64,000 nucleotides of DNA from positions 1 to 64,000 of the forward strand of contig MKZN01000015.1 in assembly GCA_001938995.1 (NCBI GenBank), given 5' to 3'. Below, piece after piece: positions 34,427 to 41,659 of the stretch (position 1 is the first letter of the stretch; every line of letters begins with the position of its first letter). The DNA comes from Bacillus pumilus. GTDB taxonomy: Bacteria > Bacillota > Bacilli > Bacillales > Bacillaceae. The notes beneath the pieces were generated by a model. It did not search any database, was not told the origin of the DNA, and saw only the letters and a list, made by a program, of their open reading frames with translations. Position numbers and translations under genes: made by a program.

Positions 34427-34783
34427 ATGTCTGTAAATCTTTATGATGTTGCATATGACCTTGAAAAAGCACTGCGTCATAGCGAAGAATATTCCACTCT
34501 AAAAAATCTTTATGATGAGGTAAACGGGGATGAGTCCTCTAAAAGAATGTTTGAGAATTTCCGTGATATTCAAGTAAACCTTCAACAGAAACAAATGACT
34601 GGGCAAGAGATTACGCAGGAAGAAGTTGAGCAAGCTCAAAAAACAGTTGCACTTGTTCAGCAACACGATAAAATCTCTCAGTTAATGGAAGCAGAGCAAC
34701 GCGTCAGTGTGCTTATCGGTGAATTAAATAAAATTATCATGAAGCCACTTGAAGAGCTTTACGGAAACGCAGAGGAAAATTAA
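34427..34783 (+). CDS. yheA: YlbF/YmcA-family protein YheA
   Basis: 118-aa all-helical protein of the family that includes YlbF and YmcA, which in B. subtilis form an RNase Y-associated complex; YheA itself has no defined role. Blocks DLEKALRHSEEYSTLK and NEIKIIMKPLEELYG-like C-terminus (LNKIIMKPLEELYGNA) fit. ATG follows AAAGGAG with 7-8-nt spacing. It has its own terminator, and promoter-like sequence lies in the 120-bp gap after yheB. Confidence 0.92.
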   Translation: MSVNLYDVAYDLEKALRHSEEYSTLKNLYDEVNGDESSKRMFENFRDIQVNLQQKQMTGQEITQEEVEQAQKTVALVQQHDKISQLMEAEQRVSVLIGELNKIIMKPLEELYGNAEEN

Positions 34784-34786
34784 TTG

Positions 34787-34817
34787 AAAGGGCGATGGAA
34801 TTCGCCCTTTTTTTATT
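34787..34817 (+). terminator. yheA terminator
   Basis: AAAGGGCGA (34787-34795) pairs with 34802-34810, then a long T-run. Confidence 0.9.
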
Positions 34818-34838
34818 TGTGCATTCTCCAATACGACT

Positions 34839-35060
34839 TCAAAAAAAGGGTTGTCGAAGTTCGGGAATTCTGCGATAATACTTATTGAAAGTGCTTTCAA
34901 TAAGTGCTTTTCTGATCAATTGGGTGCGTTTCACTTGGGCATTATGGTGGTTGGCCAGACAAGAGAGAAGCGCTTCTGGGAGAAACACAAAGCATAAGGG
35001 GATCTGATATACGCAATGCTTTGGTGTGTGAAAGATAAAGGGGATCATGGGGAGCTTCAT
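34839..35060 (-). CDS. possible ribbon-helix-helix protein
   Basis: About 73 aa. The stretch LCFVFLPEALLSCLANHHNA then VKRTQLIRKALIE fits a ribbon-helix-helix DNA-binding fold (beta strand with hydrophobic pattern, two helices, basic residues). The start is uncertain: ATG 35060 has only GGAGTG close by, and the frame continues to 35087. A 12-bp perfect inverted repeat (34880-34905) lies inside its 3' part. No toxin-like partner is adjacent. It could be a relic or a spurious frame. Confidence 0.35.
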   Translation of the reverse strand: MKLPMIPFIFHTPKHCVYQIPLCFVFLPEALLSCLANHHNAQVKRTQLIRKALIESTFNKYYRRIPELRQPFF

Positions 35061-35093
35061 CACTCCATTGTGACGCATCCAAACCATACATAT

Positions 35094-35121
35094 AAAAAAG
35101 CCTAGGGGTAGGCTTTTTTTA
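35094..35121. terminator. bidirectional terminator before yhaX
   Basis: AAAAAAGCCTA-GGGG-TAGGCTTTTTTT: 6-bp core plus A/T flanks (35094-35121), active on either strand. Confidence 0.65.
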
Positions 35122-35230
35122 TTTACCTTATTGATCCATCAACAGCTTAGACTTCAACTGCATGTTCTAAAGCGTCCAGTTAGGGCATATCCTCATCGTA
35201 AGTACAGTCATCAAGAAGGGGGATGCCTCA

Positions 35231-36097
35231 GTGTCTAAAAAATTACTTGCACTCAATATAGATGGGACTTTATTACGTTCCAATGGGAAAATTCATTCCG
35301 CTACAAAAGAAGCTGTGGAATATGTTAAGAAAAAAGGGGTTTATGTGACGATTGTGACCAATCGACATTTTCGCTCAGCTCAAAAAATTGCGAAGGCGTT
35401 GAAGATACCATCTTCAACACTTGTGACCCATAGTGGAGCGTTTATAGCAGATAAACTTGATGAACCATTTCATGTGAAGAAATTAACGGAAGAAAAAACA
35501 TTTAATCTTGTACAAATTCTTGAAAGCTTTGATTGTAATGTACGCTTACTCCATGAAAAGTTCTCCATTGGGAATCGGAAAAAAACACAATCTCAACTCA
35601 TGGGGAAAACATTGATTCATCCGTCTGATCCGATCTTCTATCCAGTTCAGTTTGTCGAATCACTAAGTGATATGCTGATGGATGAGCCGGTCAGTACGCC
35701 TGTAATTGAAGTGTATTCGACAGAGGCGCTACAACCTGAAATTCATCAAACCATCCAACAAGCTTTTCCGTCGGTTGACTTGATCAAGATAAGTGAGGAG
35801 AAAATGAACATCGTTTGTAAAGGTGTTTCTAAAGAAGCAGGTCTGTCTCTTTTAGCCTCTGAGTTAGGTTGTACTTTAGATGATATGGTCGTCATTGGTC
35901 ATGGTACAGATGATATTCCAATGCTTGAACTAGCTGGGTTAGGTGTCGCAATGGGAAATGCACCTCATTCGGTCAAACGTAAAGCTGATTGGGTGACGCG
36001 TTCTAACGATGAACAGGGCGTCGCTTATATGATCAAAGAATATTTTAGAATGCAGCAAAGGGAAGGGTTTTTGCATCAATTTGATATGAAACGATAA
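35231..36097 (+). CDS. yhaX: HAD-family phosphatase-like protein YhaX
   Basis: 288-aa Cof-type HAD protein. Motif I reads LNIDGTLL (N9-D11): the nucleophile Asp is Asn, which should weaken or abolish phosphatase activity. Motif II is TNRHF, and the metal-binding motif is GHGTDDIPM. GTG start (35231) with AAGGGGGA 8 nt upstream. The length equals that of B. subtilis YhaX, a mother-cell sporulation gene product found in the spore coat or surface. It is likely a structural or ligand-binding pseudo-enzyme. A 12-bp hairpin follows the gene. Confidence 0.9.
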   Translation: MSKKLLALNIDGTLLRSNGKIHSATKEAVEYVKKKGVYVTIVTNRHFRSAQKIAKALKIPSSTLVTHSGAFIADKLDEPFHVKKLTEEKTFNLVQILESFDCNVRLLHEKFSIGNRKKTQSQLMGKTLIHPSDPIFYPVQFVESLSDMLMDEPVSTPVIEVYSTEALQPEIHQTIQQAFPSVDLIKISEEKMNIVCKGVSKEAGLSLLASELGCTLDDMVVIGHGTDDIPMLELAGLGVAMGNAPHSVKRKADWVTRSNDEQGVAYMIKEYFRMQQREGFLHQFDMKR

Positions 36098-36104
36098 TGA
36101 GTAG

Positions 36105-36135
36105 AGGCCTTGTCATTATTGAAATGACAAGGCCT
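36105..36135 (+). terminator. yhaX terminator-like hairpin
   Basis: AGGCCTTGTCAT (36105-36116) pairs perfectly with 36124-36135; the T-stretch follows only after GCGTC, so efficiency is uncertain. Confidence 0.6.
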
Positions 36136-36209
36136 GCGTCTTTTCCCTTCATTGCTTTTCTTATATGAATTTTGTAAAATGAAACAAGTTTGAAGGTAAA
36201 GGTGATTCG

Positions 36210-37709
36210 ATGCGAATTTTAATTAAAGGGCTGTCAGATGAACGATTTCATCGCCCACTAGTCAATATTGCAAATTTATTTGAAGAAGATAGTGAAGTGT
36301 TACTTGATCAACACGGATCAGACGAAGGTCTAGTGATGGTGTTCAGCTGGAAAGAAGAACATGGAATGGTTGAGGTAGCTGGTCATATTGCTGGATCGGA
36401 TATGAGTCATCGTTTCACAAGGGATTTGCCAGAAGGTATGAGTGAAAAGGAACACTGGAAGCAAATCAAAAATACAGTGCTGTCAGTTTATTTACATTTA
36501 CTTCAGGCGTATACAGGGATCACGCAAAAATGGGGGATTCTCACAGGAATACGTCCGACGAAGTTGCTTCATAAGATGCTTAGAGAAGGCATGACGAAGG
36601 AACAGGCACATGCTGCGTTAAAACGTGATTATTTGATTCATGATGAAAAAATCAATTTGATGCAGGAGATTGTCGATCGCCAGCTTGAAGCCATTCCTGA
36701 TCTATATGACCTTCAGCAGGAGGTCAGTATTTATATTGGGATTCCTTTTTGCCCAACGAAATGTGCTTATTGTACGTTTCCTGCTTATGCAATTAAAGGA
36801 CAAGCTGGCCGAGTCGGAACATTTCTCTTTGGCCTGCATTATGAGATGCAAAGAGTAGGATCTTGGTTAAAGGAACACGGGATCAAAGTGACGACCGTTT
36901 ATTTTGGCGGGGGGACTCCAACGAGTATTACAGCTGAGGAAATGGATTTGCTGTATGAAGAAATGTATCGCTCTTTTCCAGATGTGAAACATATTCGTGA
37001 AATAACGGTAGAAGCTGGGCGCCCTGATACTATTACGCCTGATAAGCTAGACGTGTTGAACCGCTACAATATCGACCGAATTAGCATCAATCCCCAATCA
37101 TATGAAAATGAAACGCTTAAAGCCATTGGTCGTCATCATAGTGTAGAAGAAACGATTGAAAAGTATCATTTATCTAGACAGTACGGAATGAATAATATCA
37201 ACATGGACTTAATTATCGGCTTGCCAGGTGAAGGATTAAAGGAATTTCAGCACTCCCTACAGCAAACGGAAGAACTAAAGCCTGAATCTTTAACTGTGCA
37301 TACACTATCCTTTAAGAGAGCGTCTGAAATGACGCGCAATAAGGAGAAGTATCAAGTCGCAGACCGAGAAGAAATCATACGGATGATGGATGAAGCAGTT
37401 GAGTGGACGAAAAAGCATCAATATCATCCATATTATTTATACAGACAAAAAAACATTCTAGGGAATCTTGAAAATGTTGGTTATTCACTAGAAGGACAAG
37501 ACAGCTTGTATAATATCATCATTATGGAGGAAGTTCAGACGATCATTGGGATTGGTTGCGGTGCAGCAAGTAAATTTATTGATCCACGCTCTGGGAAAAT
37601 TACGCAATATGCCAATCCAAAAGATCCAAAATCGTATAATGATCGCTATGAGCACTATACGGAAGAGAAGATCGACTTTCTTGAGTCATTATTTGTTTCT
37701 CACGTCTAA
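36210..37709 (+). CDS. hemZ: oxygen-independent coproporphyrinogen dehydrogenase HemZ
   Basis: 499-aa radical-SAM protein. The [4Fe-4S] cysteines are C181, C185 and C188 (CPTKCAYC), followed by FGGGTPTS and the LIIGLPGE block, as in HemN-type enzymes. The N-terminal about 170 residues are specific to the HemZ branch. In Gram-positive bacteria such proteins are named HemZ and are thought to decarboxylate coproporphyrinogen III under anaerobiosis; some HemN-like relatives are haem chaperones, so the enzymatic role is inferred. ATG follows GGTAAAGGTGA. Terminator directly after. Confidence 0.92.
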   Translation: MRILIKGLSDERFHRPLVNIANLFEEDSEVLLDQHGSDEGLVMVFSWKEEHGMVEVAGHIAGSDMSHRFTRDLPEGMSEKEHWKQIKNTVLSVYLHLLQAYTGITQKWGILTGIRPTKLLHKMLREGMTKEQAHAALKRDYLIHDEKINLMQEIVDRQLEAIPDLYDLQQEVSIYIGIPFCPTKCAYCTFPAYAIKGQAGRVGTFLFGLHYEMQRVGSWLKEHGIKVTTVYFGGGTPTSITAEEMDLLYEEMYRSFPDVKHIREITVEAGRPDTITPDKLDVLNRYNIDRISINPQSYENETLKAIGRHHSVEETIEKYHLSRQYGMNNINMDLIIGLPGEGLKEFQHSLQQTEELKPESLTVHTLSFKRASEMTRNKEKYQVADREEIIRMMDEAVEWTKKHQYHPYYLYRQKNILGNLENVGYSLEGQDSLYNIIIMEEVQTIIGIGCGAASKFIDPRSGKITQYANPKDPKSYNDRYEHYTEEKIDFLESLFVSHV

Positions 37710-37735
37710 ACACTGCGGTGACGCAGTGTTTTTTT
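37708..37735 (+). terminator. hemZ terminator
   Basis: CACTGCG/CGCAGTG stem (37711-37717, 37722-37728), GTGA loop, T7 tail. Confidence 0.9.
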
Positions 37736-37784
37736 CATTGATAAAAGGGTATGTAAGAGGTAAAAAGCTAAAGTAGGTGTACAT

Positions 37785-39059
37785 ATGTATGATGTAATCG
37801 GAATTGGGATTGGACCCGCGAATCTAGGGATGGCGGCCTTATTAGATGATGAAGATGTGACGTGTTGCTTTTTTGAACAGGAGACCGAGTTTGCGTGGCA
37901 TCCGGGAATGCTGATCAAAGGAATGGACTTGCAAGTGTCTTTTCTAGCGGATCTTGTGACGATGGCAAACCCAAGGAGCAGATACTCATTTCTGAATTAT
38001 TTACATGAAGTGAATAGGCTACATCGTTTTTATACATTTGAACAATTCGATATTCCACGCAGAGAATTCAATGCGTACTTAACCTGGGTTGCAGATCAAT
38101 TAGCTAGTTGTCAGTTTGGCATGAAGGTAGAGTCAGTGGTGGACGGTCAGGAGGGTTATCTTGTAAAAGTTCGGCGATTGAAAGATGACGCAGTATTCGA
38201 ATATCAGGCAAAGCATGTTGTGCTGGGGACGGGAAGCAAGCCGATGATTCCTGTGGATGTGCCAGATGCAGCTCTTCCGTATGTTACTCACAGCAGTCGC
38301 TACTTAGATCAACAAAAAGCTCTTCACGAAGCGGAATCGGTGACGGTGATAGGTTCTGGGCAGAGTGCAGCGGAAATTTTCCTAGATCTCTTGCAGTATC
38401 AAAAGACGGGGCAGCAGCTCTCGTGGTTTACACGTTCTAGTGAATTTCGAGAATTAAAGACTGCAGAGCTTGGTCAGGAGTTATTTACGCCGAAGTATGT
38501 GGAATATTTTCATTCACTTCCCTATGAGGAACGGCTGAACACATTGCCTCGGCTGACTGGATTAAGAAATGGTATAGATGCATCGACACTTTCTCGTATT
38601 TACCAAGAGCTATATCATCGCTCTGTTTCAGGAGAAGACCCACCTGTTCTCATTCAACCGATGACAGAACTTAAAGAGATTCACATAACAGATCACACGC
38701 AACTGGAGCTACATTTGAAGCAGTGGCAAATCAATAAAGAAAAGAAAATGAAAACAGATCAGGTAGTGCTAGCTACAGGGTACAAGCCAAATATTCCGAC
38801 ATGGTTTCAAGCATATGAGCCATTGATTGAATGGGAAAGTGAAGATCATTTTAAAGTGACAGAGGATTTCAGGCTTGTGTTCAAAGACAAGCGTTCTCAC
38901 CATTTCTTTACGTTCACACATCTTGATCATTCACACGGAACGGCAGCGACCAATTTGAAATTGTCCACTTATCGAAACCAAAAAGTGATACAGACCATTC
39001 GCGGAGAAAAGGAAACTCCTAAGAAGCAAGAAACAGCCTTTCAGCAATTTAATGAATGA
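37785..39059 (+). CDS. lysine/ornithine N-monooxygenase (IucD/PvdA type)
   Basis: 424-aa flavin monooxygenase of the siderophore N-hydroxylase family. FAD binding: GIGIGPANLG (about 6-15); NADPH binding: VIGSGQSAAE (about 187-196); the substrate/FAD signature VVLATGYKPNIP (about 327). It would hydroxylate the side-chain amine of lysine, ornithine or a diamine for hydroxamate formation. No siderophore synthetase, transporter or Fur box is next to it, and the gene is absent at this point in B. subtilis, so it is probably an acquired accessory gene. Substrate is not determinable. Confidence 0.88.
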   Translation: MYDVIGIGIGPANLGMAALLDDEDVTCCFFEQETEFAWHPGMLIKGMDLQVSFLADLVTMANPRSRYSFLNYLHEVNRLHRFYTFEQFDIPRREFNAYLTWVADQLASCQFGMKVESVVDGQEGYLVKVRRLKDDAVFEYQAKHVVLGTGSKPMIPVDVPDAALPYVTHSSRYLDQQKALHEAESVTVIGSGQSAAEIFLDLLQYQKTGQQLSWFTRSSEFRELKTAELGQELFTPKYVEYFHSLPYEERLNTLPRLTGLRNGIDASTLSRIYQELYHRSVSGEDPPVLIQPMTELKEIHITDHTQLELHLKQWQINKEKKMKTDQVVLATGYKPNIPTWFQAYEPLIEWESEDHFKVTEDFRLVFKDKRSHHFFTFTHLDHSHGTAATNLKLSTYRNQKVIQTIRGEKETPKKQETAFQQFNE

Positions 39060-39088
39060 AAAGGGTTCGAGCAAGAGCCCTTTTCATT
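39055..39088 (+). terminator. terminator of the monooxygenase gene
   Basis: AATGAAAAGGG (39055-39065) pairs with CCCTTTTCATT (39078-39088); overlaps the stop codon region. Confidence 0.75.
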
Positions 39089-39265
39089 ATGAATGCTCTT
39101 CACGAAATGGCTCCTACAATGAGAGAATGCTCACTCTTGTCCGAGAAGCATTCAAGATGATGAACCCGATCAATTGATCTAAGAGTTTTTTGTTCAGAGG
39201 AAAAGGAATTACGTGTCGGAACAGGGAAGTAGTCATTAGCTCAAATGAAAGAGGGGGAATGATTG

Positions 39266-40036
39266 ATGACGTACATCCATTGTCAGTTGAATGGTGATAT
39301 TTTTGAAATCGCTTTCAATAGACCTGAAGCATATAATGCGCTTCATGCTGACATGTTTGCTGAACTCAAAGAGGCATGCGATAGAGCGGCTGAAAGCAGT
39401 GCGAAAATCGTTGTGATGAAGGGGATAGGAAAAGGGTTTTCAGCAGGTGGAGATATTGGGATGATGTTAAAGCAAGAGCGTGAAGAAGATTTTCATCGTG
39501 TCATGGATTTAATTGAGGGAATCACGCTATCTCTTGCCAGCATGCAAAAAGTGACGATTGCACTTGTCCACGGGGCAGCGGCAGGTCTTGCTTTTAGCTT
39601 TGCACTAAGCTGTGACTATTTGTTCATGCATGAGGAGGCAAAGCTGGCAATGAATTTTAATGGAATTGGGTTAATCCCAGATGGTGGCGGCCACTTTTTC
39701 TTAGCAAAAAGAGTTAGCGAACAAACCGCTAAACAATTAATATGGAGCGGCAAGAAGCTATCGGCAGAGGAAGCGCTCCAGCTCCGCTTGGCAGATGGTG
39801 TGTTTCAGGAAGAAGTCGATACATATCAAAAGACGTGTGTGAAGCCATTTCTAAACATGCCACTTCAAGCATTTATTGAAACAAAGATGATTTATTTCCA
39901 GCAATCAGAGTCACAGTTGTTAGCAGTTCTTCAAAAGGAACGCGCGTCACAGGCAAGACTAAGACAAAGTCATGATCACAAGGAGGGCATCCAAGCCTTT
40001 TTAGAAAAAAGGCCCCCTGTGTTCGAGCGAGTATAA
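39266..40036 (+). CDS. yhaR: enoyl-CoA hydratase/isomerase family protein YhaR
   Basis: 256-aa crotonase-fold protein. The CoA/oxyanion-hole region GFSAGGDI (about 58-65) and the second oxyanion-hole block VHGAAAGLAFSFALSCDY (about 100-117) are intact. The two acidic hydratase residues are not clearly in place (GIGLIPDGGG instead of an E-rich motif), so isomerase or hydrolase activity is possible. ATG 39266 has GAGGGGG 7 nt upstream; the preceding TTG in frame is too close to it. Terminator follows. Confidence 0.88.
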   Translation: MTYIHCQLNGDIFEIAFNRPEAYNALHADMFAELKEACDRAAESSAKIVVMKGIGKGFSAGGDIGMMLKQEREEDFHRVMDLIEGITLSLASMQKVTIALVHGAAAGLAFSFALSCDYLFMHEEAKLAMNFNGIGLIPDGGGHFFLAKRVSEQTAKQLIWSGKKLSAEEALQLRLADGVFQEEVDTYQKTCVKPFLNMPLQAFIETKMIYFQQSESQLLAVLQKERASQARLRQSHDHKEGIQAFLEKRPPVFERV

Positions 40037-40048
40037 AGCAATGATAGG

Positions 40049-40071
40049 GCCGGCAAAAGCCGGCTTTTTTT
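40049..40071 (+). terminator. yhaR terminator
   Basis: GCCGGC-AAAA-GCCGGC with T7 tail; the tail overlaps the end of convergent yhzD. Confidence 0.9.
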
Positions 40072-40258
40072 ATCGTTCAAATAAAAGAAGTTTGCCGGCA
40101 TTATCTACGAGCCGGTGAGAGTGCTTCATATAATTCTTTTCGTTTAACCGATGACGTCCTAATTCTTTTGCCAGTTCATCACTTTCAGTCGTTATTTTTT
40201 CATTTAATAATGTTTCACCTGATTGATCAAATACAGTCAAAAAGTATGTCTTCTCCAT
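40070..40258 (-). CDS. yhzD: YhzD-like small protein
   Basis: 62-aa protein with start MEKTYFLTVFDQSGETLL and end RLVDNAGKLLLF then ER, resembling the short YhzD family of Bacillus. ATG at 40258 is preferred over the adjacent GTG (40261). It is divergent from yhaO and convergent with yhaR. Function unknown; the family name is from memory of pattern and place, so moderate certainty. Confidence 0.65.
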   Translation of the reverse strand: MEKTYFLTVFDQSGETLLNEKITTESDELAKELGRHRLNEKNYMKHSHRLVDNAGKLLLFER

Positions 40259-40428
40259 CACCTATCATCCTCTCTTCTATTTTTTATGTAATTACACAAT
40301 GGTTGTAGCAAAACCTCTTTTTTATCTTAAAAAATGTCTTTTTCTGAATAAGAGTGATAGAACGTGCATTCGTAAAAATAGCGTGATAAAATATGGACAA
40401 CTACAGTATCGTACAAGGAGATAGACGT

Positions 40429-41643
40429 TTGACTAAGTTAACCTTTATCCATGCCGCAGATCTTCATTTAGATAGTCCGTTTGCGGGAATGTCGAATATA
40501 CCAAGCCAAATATTTAAGCGATTAAAAGAAAGTACATTTCAAAGTGCCAAGAACATGTTCGATCTTGCCATTGATAAAGCAGTAGACTTTGTGCTGTTAA
40601 GCGGAGATCTATTTGATGAATCGAATCGTAGTCTCAAGGCGCAGCTTTTCTTAAGACATCAGTTTCTCAGGCTGCAAGCGCAAGGGATTGATGTGTTTAT
40701 TATTTATGGAAATCATGATCATTTAGGCGGTGAGTGGACACCGATTGAGTGGCCAATGAATGTACGGATTTTTTCGACCGGGACAACAAGTGAGCATTCG
40801 TTTCATCGAAAAGGACAGCTTGTCGCAAGTATTTATGGATTTAGCTACATAGGGCGAGCGGTCTATGAAAATATGACATCTCATTACTTAAAAACAACAG
40901 AAGCCCCATACCATATTGCGATGCTTCATGGCACATTAGCGGGGCAAGAAGGCCATGATGCATATGCACCATTTCAGCTTCAGCAACTGTTGGCGCGAGA
41001 TATGGATTATTGGGCGCTTGGTCATATTCATAAGAGAGCCGTTTTACATGAGGAACCGCTAATTATCTATCCAGGGAATATACAGGGCAGGCACATAAAA
41101 GAAACCGGAGAAAAGGGCTGCTATTTGGTCCATCTCTCTGAACAGTCTGAGACAGCAGAGTTCCACAGTTGTGCGGATGTGATGTTTGAGACAGTTGCAA
41201 TTGACATCTCCCATACGTTACATATGACAGATCTTGTTACGCTTGTGGAAAGCCGGATCAATGAGCTGAAAGAGCGGAGCATCCCTCAATTTGTCAAAAT
41301 AGAACTAACTGGTGATGCCCCTGAATACGTTGAACGAGCGCATCTTGAAGTGTTGGAGGAACTGATCACCGTCTTTCATGAGCAGGAAGAAGAGGAAGAA
41401 ATTTTCGTGTGGATCATTTCTATTGATCGTCGAACAAATGAAGATATCGTCTTTCCAGAAGACGCCTTTTTGAAAGAACTCACCTCAGAAATTGCTGGGT
41501 TTGATGCGTATGAAGAGCTACTTTCACCATTCAAGCGTCATCCAACCTATAGAAAGACAGGGAAAGCCTTCACAAAAGAGGATGAAGCGGATATAAAAGA
41601 AGAGGCACAAAGATTGCTGATAGAACAACTAAAGCAATTGTGA
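40429..41643 (+). CDS. yhaO: metallophosphoesterase YhaO (SbcD/Mre11-like nuclease)
   Basis: 404-aa calcineurin-like phosphoesterase. Metal-binding motifs in order: HAADLHLDSPF, SGDLFDE, YGNHDHLGG, MLHGTLAG and LGHIHK. Together with YhaN it forms an SbcCD/Rad50-Mre11-like pair. The TTG at 40429 is preferred: AAGGAG lies 8 nt upstream and the N-terminus fits the family, while the frame is open for 12 codons above that. It is followed after 13 bp by yhaN. B. subtilis yhaO is a competence-linked DNA repair gene candidate, which is knowledge of the family, not seen here. Confidence 0.93.
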   Translation: MTKLTFIHAADLHLDSPFAGMSNIPSQIFKRLKESTFQSAKNMFDLAIDKAVDFVLLSGDLFDESNRSLKAQLFLRHQFLRLQAQGIDVFIIYGNHDHLGGEWTPIEWPMNVRIFSTGTTSEHSFHRKGQLVASIYGFSYIGRAVYENMTSHYLKTTEAPYHIAMLHGTLAGQEGHDAYAPFQLQQLLARDMDYWALGHIHKRAVLHEEPLIIYPGNIQGRHIKETGEKGCYLVHLSEQSETAEFHSCADVMFETVAIDISHTLHMTDLVTLVESRINELKERSIPQFVKIELTGDAPEYVERAHLEVLEELITVFHEQEEEEEIFVWIISIDRRTNEDIVFPEDAFLKELTSEIAGFDAYEELLSPFKRHPTYRKTGKAFTKEDEADIKEEAQRLLIEQLKQL

Positions 41644-41659
41644 GAAAAGGAGAGGCATG

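Noticed and set aside
37740-37790. Fur box ahead of the IucD-type gene
   Set aside because: No GATAATGATAATCATTATC-like sequence in the short gap.
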